DNA of 64,000 nucleotides from Vibrio aerogenes. Lineage in GTDB: Bacteria; Pseudomonadota; Gammaproteobacteria; Enterobacterales; Vibrionaceae. Shown here one piece after another: positions 1-9,496 of this stretch (its first letter is position 1; every line of letters begins with the position of its first letter). The notes below the pieces were generated by a model. That model did not search any database. It was not told the DNA's origin and worked only from the letters and a program-made list of their open reading frames with translations. Both the position numbers and the translations under genes were made by a program. The stretch covers positions 558,001 to 622,000 of the forward strand of contig NZ_AP024861.1 in NCBI RefSeq assembly GCF_024346755.1. The letters are read 5' to 3'.

Positions 1-183
1 TTATATGTTTTGGCGATTACAACGGTGATTTCTCCTGTTGTTGAAGTCTTTACTGAGGTTGATTACTCAGTGAAAGGGCCGATCGATAACCCTGTTGTGA
101 AAGAAATCTCCAGGCGTAAAGGAGAATTTAAATTACCGGAGAAGTTCCGGAGTAAAGCAAAGAAACAGGAGGCCACCAAATGA
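1..183 (+). CDS. yhdP: YhdP-family AsmA-like protein, C-terminal fragment
   Basis: The frame open at the left edge encodes about 60 residues ending at TGA 181-183. The segment reads ...VISPVVEVFTEVDYSVKG, then PIDNPVV and a basic tail rich in Lys/Arg. This resembles the C-terminus of YhdP/TIGR02099 proteins, very large envelope proteins of the AsmA-like group implicated in phospholipid transport between the inner and outer membranes. Only the tail is visible, so the domain architecture cannot be checked. Its stop overlaps the next start (ATGA), so it is the first visible member of a co-translated yhdP-amidase-tldD run. The name rests on this short tail plus its position before a nitrilase gene and tldD. 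Confidence 0.7.
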   Translation, partial: LYVLAITTVISPVVEVFTEVDYSVKGPIDNPVVKEISRRKGEFKLPEKFRSKAKKQEATK

Positions 184-1013
184 GTTGTGTTGGTTTGATT
201 CAGATGACATCCGTTCCTCAGCCAGAGATCAATATTTCATTGATTGAATCGCAGGTTTCATCCTTGGTATCTCAGGGAGCTCAGTGGATTGTGACACCTG
301 AAAATGCAATCGTGTTTGGTACAAAACAAGATTATCATACGCATGCAGAGTATCTAAATCAGGGACCAGTTCAGAAATCATTGTCGGATATTGCGCGTCA
401 ATACTCGGTTTGGCTGGTGGTTGGCAGCTTTCCTGTCCGGACTCAGCATGGTGTGACTACCACTATGCTCGTTTATAACGACTGTGGTGAATTAGCTGCA
501 TCTTACGATAAACTACATATGTTTGATGTGGATGTTGAAGACAGTCATCGTCGCTACCGGGAGTCTGAAATATTTCATCCCGGAGATCAGATTCGGGTGG
601 TTTCAACACCATTTGGTGAGCTTGGGTTATCAATTTGTTATGATGTTCGTTTTCCCCATTTATACTCTGCACTACGTCATGCAGGTGCACAGATAATTTT
701 GGTCCCGGCTGCTTTTACTGCGGTTACCGGGCGGGCTCACTGGGAGGTACTGCTTCGGGCCAGAGCTATTGAGACACAATGCTGGATTGTTGCTGTCAAT
801 CAAGGTGGCATTCACCCCGGAGGCCGCGAAACCTGGGGCCACTCGATGGTCATTGATCCATGGGGAAATATTGTCGCGGGCTCAGATCAAGCGCCTGAAA
901 GTTTCGTTACCCAAATTGATCTTGGCTTATTGAATGAAGTAAGGACATCGATGCCGGTTGTTACACATTCAAGATTTGAAAATCATTTTTTACCAAAAAA
1001 GAGCGAATTATGA
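180..1013 (+). CDS. Nitrilase-superfamily amidase (Nit1-like)
   Basis: A 277-residue carbon-nitrogen hydrolase. The Glu-Lys-Cys triad is visible: E41 in VTPENA, K111 in YDKLHMF and C153 in SICYDVRFP. The overall pattern, including [14 protein letters not shown] after the lysine and a C-terminal [10 protein letters not shown] segment, fits the Nit1/YbeM branch, which hydrolyses deaminated glutathione as a metabolite-repair enzyme. Substrate is inferred from family only. The ATG overlaps the upstream stop by ATGA, and its own stop overlaps the tldD start in the same way, so the three genes are probably translationally coupled. Cytoplasmic; no signal peptide. Confidence 0.88.
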   Translation: MSCVGLIQMTSVPQPEINISLIESQVSSLVSQGAQWIVTPENAIVFGTKQDYHTHAEYLNQGPVQKSLSDIARQYSVWLVVGSFPVRTQHGVTTTMLVYNDCGELAASYDKLHMFDVDVEDSHRRYRESEIFHPGDQIRVVSTPFGELGLSICYDVRFPHLYSALRHAGAQIILVPAAFTAVTGRAHWEVLLRARAIETQCWIVAVNQGGIHPGGRETWGHSMVIDPWGNIVAGSDQAPESFVTQIDLGLLNEVRTSMPVVTHSRFENHFLPKKSEL

Positions 1014-2455
1014 CCATTAAGCATATAGAGGATGCTTTGCTTCATCCCACCGGATTGACAGAACAGCATCTGGAGCAGACGTTATCAGAAATGATGACAA
1101 GACAAATTGATTATGCAGATATTTATTTCCAGTCCAGCTGGCATGAATCGTTAGTTTTGGAAGATGGTTTGATCAAAGATGGCTCTTTTAATATCGACCG
1201 GGGAGTGGGTGTCCGGGCTGTAGCCGGAGAGAAAACCGGTTTTGCTTATTCAGATCAACTGACTACAGAAGCATTATCTCAGAGTGCCAATGCAGCCCGG
1301 GGTATTGCCAGACAAGGGAAAAATGGTCAGCAAGCCGCATTCTCCCGTCAAGATCATCCGGCCGCTTATGGTGATGTCAATCCGTTAAACAGTTGGGAAA
1401 AAGAGCAAAAAACGGCGTTGTTAAAAGAATTAGATGCTTATATCCGGACAAAAGAGCCATTAGTGCAGGAAGTGAGTATTAGTCTGACTGGTGTCTATGA
1501 ACAAATACTTGTCGCAGCCACTGATGGAACTTATGCCGGAGACGTTCGTCCACTGGTGCGTTTATCGATTAGTGTACTGGCTCAAAGGGGCGATCGGCGT
1601 GAACGTGGCAGCTCTGGTGGTGGTGGAAGGTTTGGATATGACTATTTTCTGTCAGATGAATCCGGAAGCAAAATCGCATACCAGTACGCAGATGAAGCTA
1701 TCCGGCAGGCCATGGTGAATCTGGATGCTATCGATGCACCGGCAGGAACAATGCCTGTTGTTCTGGGTGCTGGCTGGCCTGGTGTTTTGCTTCATGAAGC
1801 GGTCGGACATGGTTTGGAAGGGGATTTTAACCGCAAAGGTTCCTCTGTTTTTTCCGGGAAAATGGGCCAGCAGGTTACATCAAAACTATGTACGATTGTC
1901 GATGATGGCACCTTAAAAGATTTAAGAGGCTCTTTAAACATTGATGATGAAGGTGTGCCCGGACAATATAATGTTTTGATTGAAAATGGACAGCTGAAAG
2001 GATACATGCAGGATAAGCTGAACGCACGCTTAATGAATGTGTCTCCGACAGGAAACGGACGGCGGGAGTCATATGCGCACCTGCCTATGCCCAGAATGAC
2101 AAATACCTATATGCTGCCGGGTGAGCATTCACCGGAAGAGATCATCGCCACTGTTGAAAAAGGGGTTTATGCGCCAAACTTTGGTGGTGGTCAGGTGGAC
2201 ATTACTTCGGGTAAGTTTGTCTTTTCAGCTTCTGAAGCTTATTTGATTGAAAAAGGTAAAATTACCCGGCCAATCAAAGGGGCGACATTGATCGGTTCAG
2301 GTATTGAAGCGATGCAGCAAGTTTCCATGGTTGGTAATGATTTACAAATCGATCGCGGTGTTGGCGTCTGCGGTAAGTCCGGGCAGAGTCTTCCGGTTGG
2401 GGTTGGACAGCCAACGCTGAAGTTAGATGCATTAACCGTTGGCGGAACCGATTAA
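1010..2455 (+). CDS. tldD: Metalloprotease TldD
   Basis: A 481-residue TldD/PmbA-family protein of normal length. The family metal-binding motif HEAVGH (HExxxH, residues 262-267) lies in [15 protein letters not shown]. The conserved C-terminal GVCGKSGQ segment supplies the cysteine typical of this family. TldD acts with TldE (PmbA) as a heterodimeric zinc protease on unfolded peptides, including microcin precursors and the antitoxin CcdA. The partner is not in this window. The start is fixed by an ATGA overlap with the upstream amidase. The yhdP-amidase-tldD order is common in gammaproteobacteria. Confidence 0.95.
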   Translation: MTIKHIEDALLHPTGLTEQHLEQTLSEMMTRQIDYADIYFQSSWHESLVLEDGLIKDGSFNIDRGVGVRAVAGEKTGFAYSDQLTTEALSQSANAARGIARQGKNGQQAAFSRQDHPAAYGDVNPLNSWEKEQKTALLKELDAYIRTKEPLVQEVSISLTGVYEQILVAATDGTYAGDVRPLVRLSISVLAQRGDRRERGSSGGGGRFGYDYFLSDESGSKIAYQYADEAIRQAMVNLDAIDAPAGTMPVVLGAGWPGVLLHEAVGHGLEGDFNRKGSSVFSGKMGQQVTSKLCTIVDDGTLKDLRGSLNIDDEGVPGQYNVLIENGQLKGYMQDKLNARLMNVSPTGNGRRESYAHLPMPRMTNTYMLPGEHSPEEIIATVEKGVYAPNFGGGQVDITSGKFVFSASEAYLIEKGKITRPIKGATLIGSGIEAMQQVSMVGNDLQIDRGVGVCGKSGQSLPVGVGQPTLKLDALTVGGTD

Positions 2456-2464
2456 ATACATAAT

Positions 2465-2505
2465 GCCCAAACACCCTGTGTCGTATATCTTCAGGTCGTT
2501 TGGGT
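2465..2505. repeat. Hairpin repeat of the TGGGTATA family, degenerate member
   Basis: Just after tldD, the arms GCCCAAAC (2465-2472) and GTTTGGGT (2497-2504) flank a loop containing ATCTTCAGGTC. The same ATCTTSAGGT...TGGGT string recurs around 28745-28765 and 51769-51790. It is a dispersed intergenic repeat that may also end tldD transcription, though there is no T-run directly after it. Confidence 0.45.
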
Positions 2506-2573
2506 CAATCTGTATATACCTTCCGGTTGTATGGGATAGCAGGCGGATAGATTGAAAATAACTGGAGTATCTT

Positions 2574-2990
2574 ATGTCTCAGGAAGATGAATACCTGTCG
2601 GTAGAAGCATTGATTGAATTGCAGCAGGAAGAAACACGGGGGATTATTCAGGCTTTGCTTGACGATGGAAGTGAGCCTGATGCACGCTATGAAATCGAGC
2701 ATCATCTGTTTGCTGAGGATTTTGAGCAGCTGGAGAAGGCAGTCGTTGAAGCTTTCAAAATGGGATTTGAAGTTCTGGAAGCTGAGGAAGCGGAAGATGA
2801 AGACGGTCAGCTGCTTTATTGTTGTGATGCAACCATGGAGTCTGCACTGGACCCTAAAGTCATCGATGAACAGGCAGAGAAGCTAATTCGTCTGGCAGAA
2901 AAATATGACATCATCTACGATGGATGGGGCACTTACTATGAAGGTGAAGATGCCATTTATCCGGATGAAGATGACGACGAAGAGGCTTAA
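2574..2990 (+). CDS. rraB: Ribonuclease E inhibitor RraB
   Basis: A 138-residue, strongly acidic protein ending in a DEDDDEEA tail. The body has the RraB pattern ([15 protein letters not shown] near the start, [12 protein letters not shown] near the end). RraB binds RNase E and modulates degradosome composition and mRNA decay; the acidic surface suits contact with the basic C-terminal half of RNase E. The start follows GGAG in AACTGGAGTATCTT at a normal distance. It is monocistronic, with a clear terminator at 3005-3040. In other genera rraB is not fixed next to tldD, so the context adds little. Confidence 0.9.
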   Translation: MSQEDEYLSVEALIELQQEETRGIIQALLDDGSEPDARYEIEHHLFAEDFEQLEKAVVEAFKMGFEVLEAEEAEDEDGQLLYCCDATMESALDPKVIDEQAEKLIRLAEKYDIIYDGWGTYYEGEDAIYPDEDDDEEA

Positions 2991-3004
2991 AACCGAATCA
3001 TATA

Positions 3005-3040
3005 AAAAACCAGTGGTTACTCAGTATCCGCTGGTTTTTT
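3005..3040 (+). terminator. Rho-independent terminator of rraB
   Basis: Stem AAACCAGTGG / CCGCTGGTTT (one G-T pair) with a loop of about 11 nt and a T6 run, 15 nt after the rraB stop. Confidence 0.85.
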
Positions 3041-3114
3041 ATATACAGAGGCCTGCACACTGACCAGAATTATGTATATAATGCAAAAAATTGATCTAAA
3101 ACAAGTTATGTTGC

Positions 3115-3921
3115 ATGAAATATTCCCTGTCAGGCCTTTGGCAACTTTCTCCTCTTTCTGATCTTTCAATACCACAAGATGATATTTGTTTTCCGGCAGC
3201 ACTGAGTTCCGTGTTACCTGAGACACTGTCTGAGTCTGATATTATCGCTCAGGAGTGGCATTTAATGCACGATATTGAAGTTGATGATGTGCTGCTTGGA
3301 TATGCAGCAATAGATTTGATTATATCCGGCATCGAATACCATGCAGAGGTCAGACTGAATGGCGTAGCGCTCTTTGATTGTGATTCATCATCGATATGCT
3401 ACAGAAAAGACATCCGGCCAATGCTGAAGCCCGGCAGGAACAGATTTGAAATATTATTTCTTGAACCCGATGATGACTGGTTGATCGATGCATCTGAGGC
3501 GCTTTCTCCTGTTTGCTATCTGGGAAAAAATCAGCAGGAAAAAATTGATTCGAGGATGGGGATCTGGCAGGAACCTTATTTACAATGTATGCGTCATGCC
3601 AGACTTACACGGTTAGCGACAGAGCAGATATGGCACCATGGTGGTGGGTGTGAATTATTGGTTCATCTGCATTTTGATATTCTGAAACCCGGACTCTTGT
3701 CTGCTTCGGTTAAATTTGACGGGATGATTTATCATATTCCACTTGATGTAAGAACCCATTGCGCCAGTGCACTTTTTCAGGTTGAAGCCCCCCGGTATTA
3801 TGACCCGCAGCAACCGGATGAAAATGACTTATACCTGTTGACTGTTGAGCTTGACGGGCAGACAGAGACCTGCAGGATTGGTTTGAGTAACAGTTTGCAT
3901 GTGACTCATTTCCCGGTTTAG
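3115..3921 (+). CDS. Hypothetical protein with GH2-type sugar-binding (jelly-roll) domain
   Basis: A 268-residue protein with no signal peptide. Residues about 70-125 (GIEYHAEVRLNGVALFDCD, then DIRPMLKPGRNRFEILFLEP) match the N-terminal galactose-binding-like fold of family 2 glycosidases such as beta-mannosidase: a GxxYxAEVxLNG core followed by DIxxxLKPGxNxxxI. The catalytic TIM barrel is absent and the gene stops where a GH2 enzyme would continue. It is therefore either a stand-alone binding or lectin-like protein or a relic of a larger enzyme. It has its own start after the rraB terminator and no partner genes. The start is uncertain because no strong Shine-Dalgarno is visible. Function unknown. 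Confidence 0.6.
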   Translation: MKYSLSGLWQLSPLSDLSIPQDDICFPAALSSVLPETLSESDIIAQEWHLMHDIEVDDVLLGYAAIDLIISGIEYHAEVRLNGVALFDCDSSSICYRKDIRPMLKPGRNRFEILFLEPDDDWLIDASEALSPVCYLGKNQQEKIDSRMGIWQEPYLQCMRHARLTRLATEQIWHHGGGCELLVHLHFDILKPGLLSASVKFDGMIYHIPLDVRTHCASALFQVEAPRYYDPQQPDENDLYLLTVELDGQTETCRIGLSNSLHVTHFPV

Positions 3922-3927
3922 TCTTTG

Positions 3928-3981
3928 TTGGTTGCGTTGGTTGCGTTGGTTGCGTTGGTTGCGTTGGTTGCGTTGGTTGTG
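3928..3981. repeat. 9-bp tandem repeat, six units
   Basis: Five exact copies of TTGGTTGCG followed by one TTGGTTGTG, seven bases after the stop of the 3115-3921 gene. The perfect copies suggest a recently changed, slippage-prone tract. It lies outside any convincing gene. Confidence 0.95.
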
Positions 3982-4067
3982 ATCTGGAATGTGGTGAGCT
4001 GGAAATTGTCTCTGCAATACCTGAGTTGGAGTGCAGAGACTTCCGGGAGGGTTAAACTGAGCGTCAA

Positions 4068-4505
4068 CTATTCCTGAGGTTTGACGACAAGTACATGAAT
4101 CGGAGAGTTTTGTACAACTTTACTGGCAACTGAGCCTAACACAACTTTATCTATTTTTGAGCGTTTATGGCTTGGCATAATGATCAGGTCTGTCCCCAGC
4201 TTTTCTGCAAAATCCAGAATGGTGACATATGGTTTCCCCTCTGCGATATGAAGATGGTAAACAATGTCATCATCTATATGTGTATCAGCAAAAGACTTCA
4301 ACTGAGCTTTAACATCCGCTTTCATCTGTTTTGCTGCATCTTTGGGAAAATAAGTTGAAACCATCGACATATGAATACCCGGCAAAACGTTGAGTAAATG
4401 AATCTCAGCATGTGCTTGCCGGGCGTGCCAGACGGCCATTTCAACGGCTTTATCAGCAAAGCCTTTTTCATTTAAATCAACAGGTACAAGTATGTGTTTG
4501 TACAT
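4068..4505 (-). CDS. Universal stress protein (UspA family)
   Basis: A 145-residue single-domain Usp. It begins MYKHILVPVDL and ends in SPIHVLVVKPQE, as in ATP-binding Usp proteins. The nucleotide-loop region reads MPSHKRSKIDKVVLGSVASKVV: the second half (LGSVAxKV) is intact, but the usual first glycine of GxxG is replaced by a polar/basic stretch, so ATP binding is uncertain. It follows the TRAP permease by about 75 nt on the same strand. Usp proteins linked to TRAP genes (TeaD next to TeaABC in Halomonas) regulate uptake by the transporter, and I infer a similar role. The start is the ATG at 4505. Confidence 0.88.
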   Translation of the reverse strand: MYKHILVPVDLNEKGFADKAVEMAVWHARQAHAEIHLLNVLPGIHMSMVSTYFPKDAAKQMKADVKAQLKSFADTHIDDDIVYHLHIAEGKPYVTILDFAEKLGTDLIIMPSHKRSKIDKVVLGSVASKVVQNSPIHVLVVKPQE

Positions 4506-4579
4506 TTATATGACCTCACTAGCAATAATTCGTTATCATTATAGGCCCGACTATTTGCCGGGCACATTGATTAAACACG

Positions 4580-7147
4580 CTATTTTGGTCGTTTTTCCCG
4601 TCGTTTTTGGTTCCATCCCAATAGCAGGGTAATAAAGATTGCCGGGATAAAGACCCATTCTTTCATTGGCCGGTCAGTATCAGTGATGACAGACCTGATT
4701 TCCCAGTCAAAGTCGATACCTGCCGATTCAGCAGGACTGCCAAATTCAATCATGTCGACATACATGCCATTCTCTTTGGCTGTCAGCGTGAGTCCCATAG
4801 ACTGAATCCTCTCATCCGCTGTTTTTGTGTCCTGATCGAAAGGTAACTGCACCGTTTTCGTGATCTGATCGCCATCGAGCGTTTCTCCTGAAACGATGAG
4901 TGAGATTTTCTCTCCGGGATGAAGATCCATCACATGCTTACTGATTGTCGTTCCGGGGTAAAACTCTTTCTCCGGATAAACCATATCCCACCAAAATCCA
5001 GGCCGGAAGAATGTAAATGTTAACACCAGCAGCAGAGCAGTTTCCCACCATTTGTTTTTCGTAAACCACCAGCCTTGTGTCGCAGCAGAGAACAGTAACA
5101 TGGCTGTGATTGCAGAAAATATCGTTAGCATCAGATGCCACCATGTATCGATGCCCATGAGCAGTAACTGGGTATTAAATACAAACATGAATGGCAGAAT
5201 TGCGGTCCGGATATCGTAGGTAAAGCCTTGAATACCGGTTCGTATTGGATCTGATTTCGCGATGGCAGCCGCAGCAAAAGCAGCCAGCCCGACGGGTGGG
5301 GTATCATCTGCAAGAATACCGAAATAGAACACGAATAAGTGAACGGCAATCAGCGGGATAATCAGCCCATGCTGTGCACCCAGGGTGACAATGACCGGAG
5401 CCATCAGTGTCGATACAACGATATAGTTTGCGGTAGTTGGCAGGCCCATGCCCAGCACCAGACTGATAACAGCAGTAAAAACCAGCATCATGATGACGCT
5501 GCCACCAGAAATAAATTCAACGAAATCCGTCATTACCAGCCCGATACCAGTCAGGGTGACAACACCGACAACGGTTCCCGCTGCTGCTGTGGCGACACCG
5601 ATGCCGATCATGTTCCGGGCACCGGAAGCCAGGCTTTCAAACAGTTCAACCACGCCTGCTTTGATTTGCTGTTTAACATCTCCGGTCTTTGTCATCACTG
5701 CAATTAATGGTCTTTGAGTCAGCAAAATAAAGATCATAAACACAGTTGCCCAAAAAGCCGATAACCCCGGTGAGAAACGCTCAACGGTCAGGCACCAGAC
5801 CAGAACCACGATGGGCAGCAGGAAATGTAAACCAGATTTCACTGTCGGACCTGGATCCGGAATCTCACTGATATCCTGATCAAGGTCAGTATTTCTGTCA
5901 GCGTATCCGGATGATATTTTGACCAGTCCTGTGTATGCCAGCAATAAAAGAACAGACAGGATTGGGGTTGCTGCTTCGCCAAATACATCTTTTGTCCAGC
6001 CAATCCCATAGTAAACCGCTGCGCTTAATAAGCATAAGCCCAGAATTGTGCCCACAAATGAGGTCAGGCTTTGTAATAAAGTAGAGGTTCTTTTTCTTGG
6101 TAAGCCTGTCATGCCAGCTTTGCAAGCTTCCAGGTGAACGATATAGATCAAAGCAATGTAAGAAATCAGGGCTGGCAGCAAAGCCGCTTTGATCACTTCA
6201 ACATAGGAAATGCCCACATATTCGACCATCAAAAATGCAGCAGCGCCCATAATTGGCGGTGTAAGCTGACCATTAGTTGATGCGGCAACTTCCACTGCAC
6301 CGGCTTTGGTTCCGGGAAAACCAACCCGTTTCATTAACGGAATGGTAAACGTGCCGGTTGTGACAACGTTGGCAATAGATGAACCTGAAACGAGCCCGGA
6401 TAAACCGGATGCGACCACCGCCGCTTTTGCCGGACCGCCCCGCATATGACCCAGCAATGAAAATGCAACGCGGATAAAGTAAGCGCCAGCACCAGCTCTT
6501 TCCAGCATGGCACCAAAAAGGACAAACAAAAACACAAATGAGGTAGAGACGCCAAGCGCAACACCGAACACGCCTTCAGTGGTCAACCACAGATGAGACA
6601 TAGCTTTGTTCAGGCTTGCGCCTTTGTGAGCAATTACTTCCGGCATGTATGGGCCGCCGAATGTATAAGCCAGAAATACTGCAGCGACTATCATTAATGG
6701 TGGACCTAATGCCCGCCGGGTTGCTTCTAATAACAAGAGCATACCCGTGACAGCAACAACAATATCGAGTGTTGTTGGTGCACCTGAGCGACCAGCCAGT
6801 TCATGATAAAACAGGTAAATATATGCAGCTGAAAATCCGCCAGCCAGAGCGAGTACCCAGTCTGTCAGGGGAATATAATCCCGCGGTGAGTTTTTCATTG
6901 CCGGATAAGCAGTGAAGGCAAGAAAAATTGCGAACATCAGGTGAATAGAGCGGGCCTGGGTGTCATTGAGCACCCCAAAATCAAAAATAAATGGCAGCGG
7001 TGATGCGTACCATAACTGAAACAAGGACCAGCAAACAGGAATTACCCACAGTAACCGCCCTGCAAACCCTTTGGGGTTACGTGCTCCTGTATCTGATTGT
7101 GCAACCATTTCCTGCACATCTGGAGACGGGGATTGAGCTTGAGTCAT
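4580..7147 (-). CDS. Fused TRAP transporter permease (4TM/12TM, DctQM type)
   Basis: About 855 residues. The N-terminal part (roughly residues 30-160) carries the small 4-TM subunit. The central part is the large DctM-like subunit, with glycine-rich motifs such as SGSSIANVVTTGTFTIPLM and GMGLPTTANYIV. After about residue 700 a soluble domain containing a PDZ-like stretch (GMYVDMIEFGSPAESAGI) is followed by a last TM and a basic tail. This architecture is the TAXI-TRAP fused permease. The second ATG (7147) is preferred because AAGGAT lies 8 nt before it but only 1 nt before the first ATG. The partner binding protein is directly upstream. The substrate is unknown: TAXI systems include glutamate and C4-dicarboxylate carriers. 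Confidence 0.93.
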   Translation of the reverse strand: MTQAQSPSPDVQEMVAQSDTGARNPKGFAGRLLWVIPVCWSLFQLWYASPLPFIFDFGVLNDTQARSIHLMFAIFLAFTAYPAMKNSPRDYIPLTDWVLALAGGFSAAYIYLFYHELAGRSGAPTTLDIVVAVTGMLLLLEATRRALGPPLMIVAAVFLAYTFGGPYMPEVIAHKGASLNKAMSHLWLTTEGVFGVALGVSTSFVFLFVLFGAMLERAGAGAYFIRVAFSLLGHMRGGPAKAAVVASGLSGLVSGSSIANVVTTGTFTIPLMKRVGFPGTKAGAVEVAASTNGQLTPPIMGAAAFLMVEYVGISYVEVIKAALLPALISYIALIYIVHLEACKAGMTGLPRKRTSTLLQSLTSFVGTILGLCLLSAAVYYGIGWTKDVFGEAATPILSVLLLLAYTGLVKISSGYADRNTDLDQDISEIPDPGPTVKSGLHFLLPIVVLVWCLTVERFSPGLSAFWATVFMIFILLTQRPLIAVMTKTGDVKQQIKAGVVELFESLASGARNMIGIGVATAAAGTVVGVVTLTGIGLVMTDFVEFISGGSVIMMLVFTAVISLVLGMGLPTTANYIVVSTLMAPVIVTLGAQHGLIIPLIAVHLFVFYFGILADDTPPVGLAAFAAAAIAKSDPIRTGIQGFTYDIRTAILPFMFVFNTQLLLMGIDTWWHLMLTIFSAITAMLLFSAATQGWWFTKNKWWETALLLVLTFTFFRPGFWWDMVYPEKEFYPGTTISKHVMDLHPGEKISLIVSGETLDGDQITKTVQLPFDQDTKTADERIQSMGLTLTAKENGMYVDMIEFGSPAESAGIDFDWEIRSVITDTDRPMKEWVFIPAIFITLLLGWNQKRREKRPK

Positions 7148-7248
7148 GTTCATTATCCTTATTTGAATCGTTCGGTGAACTAAAAAACGACTTTAAGAAT
7201 GTAAAGCCAGAATGGTATAGGATTTTTATTGTATCAATACCAGAATGA

Positions 7249-7278
7249 AAATAAGGAGGCTGACTGGCCTCCTTATTT
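7249..7278 (-). terminator. Strong hairpin between TAXI binding protein and TRAP permease
   Basis: A perfect 12-bp stem AAATAAGGAGGC / GCCTCCTTATTT with a 6-nt loop lies between the binding-protein gene and the permease. On the transcribed strand it ends in TTATTTT. It probably acts as a partial terminator or mRNA stabiliser, giving more binding protein than permease, as in many binding-protein transport operons. Confidence 0.75.
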
Positions 7279-7302
7279 CTAACTACAGATTAATGGAGGT
7301 CA

Positions 7303-8274
7303 CTACTTCAGTAAGCCTATTTCTTTGTAGTATTTAACCGCTCCGGGGTGCAGTGGGATAGAAATTCCCGCTTTAACCATGTCTTCTTTTTTGAGATTAG
7401 CAAATGCAGGGTGGAGCCGTTTAAACGTACTGAAGTTTTCAAAAACAGCTTTCGCGACGTTATAAGCGACTTCATCAGGAACATCCGTACTGGTGACTAA
7501 AGTTGCTGCAACACCAAAGCTTTTTACATCTTTGTCAGTACCACGGTACATACCGGCTGGTACATTTGTATAGGCGTAGTATGGATTTTTTGTAACAATT
7601 TGATCGATTTCCGGACCTGTTACAGGTACCAGCTTCGCATCACAGGATGTTGTTGCTTCTTTGATTGAGCCGTTAGGGTGGCCAACCATATAGATAAAGG
7701 CATCGATCTTGTTATCACACAGTGCTTGTGAGCGCTCTGAGCCTTTTAGCTCTGATGCAAGTTTGAAGCTATCGATATTCCATCCCAAGGCATCCATGAC
7801 AACCTGCATCGTTGCGCGATCACCAGAGCCTGGGTTACCAATGTTCACTCTTTTACCTTTTAAGTCTTTTACACTGTTGATGTTTGCATCTGCCCGTGCG
7901 ATGACATTGAAAGGTTCTGTATGAAGAGAAAACATGGCCCGTAGCTTCTTAAACGGACCCTGATCCTTGAATTGACTGGTGCCATTATAGCCGTGATATT
8001 GCCAGTCAGACTGAACAACACCAAAATCAAGTTCGCCTGAACGAATCGTATTCACGTTGTAGATTGACCCACCAGTCGATTCAACAGAACAGCGAATATG
8101 ATGATTTTTTCGGTTTTTATTCACTAACTTACAAATTGCACCACCCGTCGGGTAATAAACTCCGGTGACAGAACCCGTACCAATCGTGATGAATTCCTGG
8201 GCGTTTACCACTGAACATACACCCAAAGCGGAGGCCGTAATGACGCCTAATTTCATAATTTTATTTAATGCCAT
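7303..8274 (-). CDS. TAXI-family TRAP transporter solute-binding protein
   Basis: 323 residues with a signal peptide (hydrophobic core LGVITASALGVCSVV, likely cleaved after VNA before QEF). The family signature TIGTGSVTGVYYPTGGAI follows directly. Further on, VNIGNPGSGDRATM and DNKIDAFIYMVGHPNGS are typical ligand-site segments of the TAXI group. It is periplasmic and delivers solute to the fused permease encoded 150 nt downstream. It is the first gene of the operon, with about 340 nt of upstream DNA for promoter and control. Substrate cannot be told from sequence. Confidence 0.93.
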   Translation of the reverse strand: MALNKIMKLGVITASALGVCSVVNAQEFITIGTGSVTGVYYPTGGAICKLVNKNRKNHHIRCSVESTGGSIYNVNTIRSGELDFGVVQSDWQYHGYNGTSQFKDQGPFKKLRAMFSLHTEPFNVIARADANINSVKDLKGKRVNIGNPGSGDRATMQVVMDALGWNIDSFKLASELKGSERSQALCDNKIDAFIYMVGHPNGSIKEATTSCDAKLVPVTGPEIDQIVTKNPYYAYTNVPAGMYRGTDKDVKSFGVAATLVTSTDVPDEVAYNVAKAVFENFSTFKRLHPAFANLKKEDMVKAGISIPLHPGAVKYYKEIGLLK

Positions 8275-8550
8275 AAATTTCCCTTCCTTTCGTTATTTTA
8301 TCTCATCAGATAACAGTGATCTGATCAGAGTGTCCTCATTGAGAAACGGCAATTTTTTCATATGAGATCTGAAAAAAGTGGGCGAATAATACCAAAAATT
8401 TACCCGGCAAATGAAAATTTGTTGGAAAAAATAGCTGTTTGAAATGCAAAGAAAAGTCGTGATTATATCCAGGAAAGATTTGAATTGGCTTTTGAATCAA
8501 TAAGTTAAAAGCCAATATCTTAAACATAATGAATCTTGTAATTCTGTGAT

Positions 8551-8573
8551 TTCATTCACGAATTTTGAATGAA
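8551..8573. other. AT-rich hairpin between argR and the TAXI-TRAP operon
   Basis: Perfect 8-bp arms TTCATTCA (8551-8558) and TGAATGAA (8566-8573). The rest of 8275-8611 is AT-rich with nothing else I can support. The hairpin may end argR transcription weakly, or, since TGAAT/ATTCA half-sites resemble ARG boxes, may be a protein site. Confidence 0.35.
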
Positions 8574-8611
8574 TGTGATAATTAATTTGATGGGGTTTTA
8601 TTCTGATATTT

Positions 8612-9082
8612 TCATCCGGAGTAGTTAAAAAGTTCAGAAATTGACTGAAATAGTTGTTCAGTAGAGATTTGAAGTGTTGGCGTGATAAAAATCGTATCAT
8701 CTCCGGCAACAACCCCCAAAATGCCTTCTGATTTCCCCAGTGAATCCAGAAGTCTTGCTATCAGCTGAGCCGCTCCCGGTCCTGTATGAATCACAACAAG
8801 TGCATTGTTGTAGTCGATGTCTAATACCAGTTCTCTTAGTGGGCTGGAAACCGTGGGAACACCTAGTTCTGCAGGCAAACAGTAAACCATTTCCATCTTG
8901 GCATTTCTGGTTCTGACTGCGCCAAACTTTGTCAGCATTCTGGAAACTTTCGACTGATTGATATTTTCAAATCCCTCAGACTTCAGTGCATCGACGATAT
9001 CACTTTGTGAACCAAAGCGTTCTTCTCTGAGTAATGCTTTGAATGAACGAATTAAATGTTCTTGTTTATCAATATTTTTCAT
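8612..9082 (-). CDS. argR: Arginine repressor ArgR
   Basis: A 156-residue hexameric arginine-dependent repressor of normal length. The N-terminal winged helix contains the [26 protein letters not shown] recognition region (split here for reading: [10 protein letters not shown], then [11 protein letters not shown]). The C-terminal domain has the arginine-binding GDDT motif with D128 and D129, matching E. coli numbering. It controls arginine biosynthesis and helps XerCD recombination in relatives. It diverges from mdh, an arrangement conserved in enterics and vibrios, and usually represses its own promoter in the shared 414-bp spacer. Confidence 0.97.
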   Translation of the reverse strand: MKNIDKQEHLIRSFKALLREERFGSQSDIVDALKSEGFENINQSKVSRMLTKFGAVRTRNAKMEMVYCLPAELGVPTVSSPLRELVLDIDYNNALVVIHTGPGAAQLIARLLDSLGKSEGILGVVAGDDTIFITPTLQISTEQLFQSISELFNYSG

Positions 9083-9496
9083 AATTATTTTTGAATCCCC
9101 CTACCTCTGAATCGGTCTATTTTCTCATAGGTGTTGATATTGCTCAAAGGTATTTAAAAATTGCATCGTGTTAATACTTTGTTAACATGATAGTGATGTG
9201 ACTATAAGTAATTATATAAAAAAGAGAATTACGTCTAATATAAATACTTCAGGATCACGTTTTACAGAGTTGTTGCGCCACTTCGCAAAGCTGGCGTCTC
9301 TACATTGTAATTATGGCGTAATTGCTATAATTGTTAATTGATTGCATATATACCTGAATAACCTTAAGACTCCGGTTTTGTTAAGCAGGCCGGATCCTGA
9401 GGCAAGCGCTGATTTGAAGAGATAGTGATTCTGCGTCGTAAATGTATAAATCACCCTACAAATATATTTAGAGAGGAAAACTCCAAGGAGAATGAA
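9083..9496. promoter_or_regulatory. argR-mdh divergent control region
   Basis: A 414-bp AT-rich spacer between divergent genes. Runs such as AATTATTTTTGAAT next to the argR start resemble half ARG boxes, but I cannot define an operator or promoters with confidence. Confidence 0.4.

Noticed and set aside
3829..4017. Minus-strand frame with Asn-Gln-Arg repeats
   Set aside because: The peptide repeat is produced by the 9-bp DNA repeat read antisense; no start signal or homologous feature.
5339..5707. Plus-strand 122-residue frame inside the TRAP permease gene
   Set aside because: His/Gln/Asp-rich composition reflects complementary strand of membrane-protein codons; no independent support.
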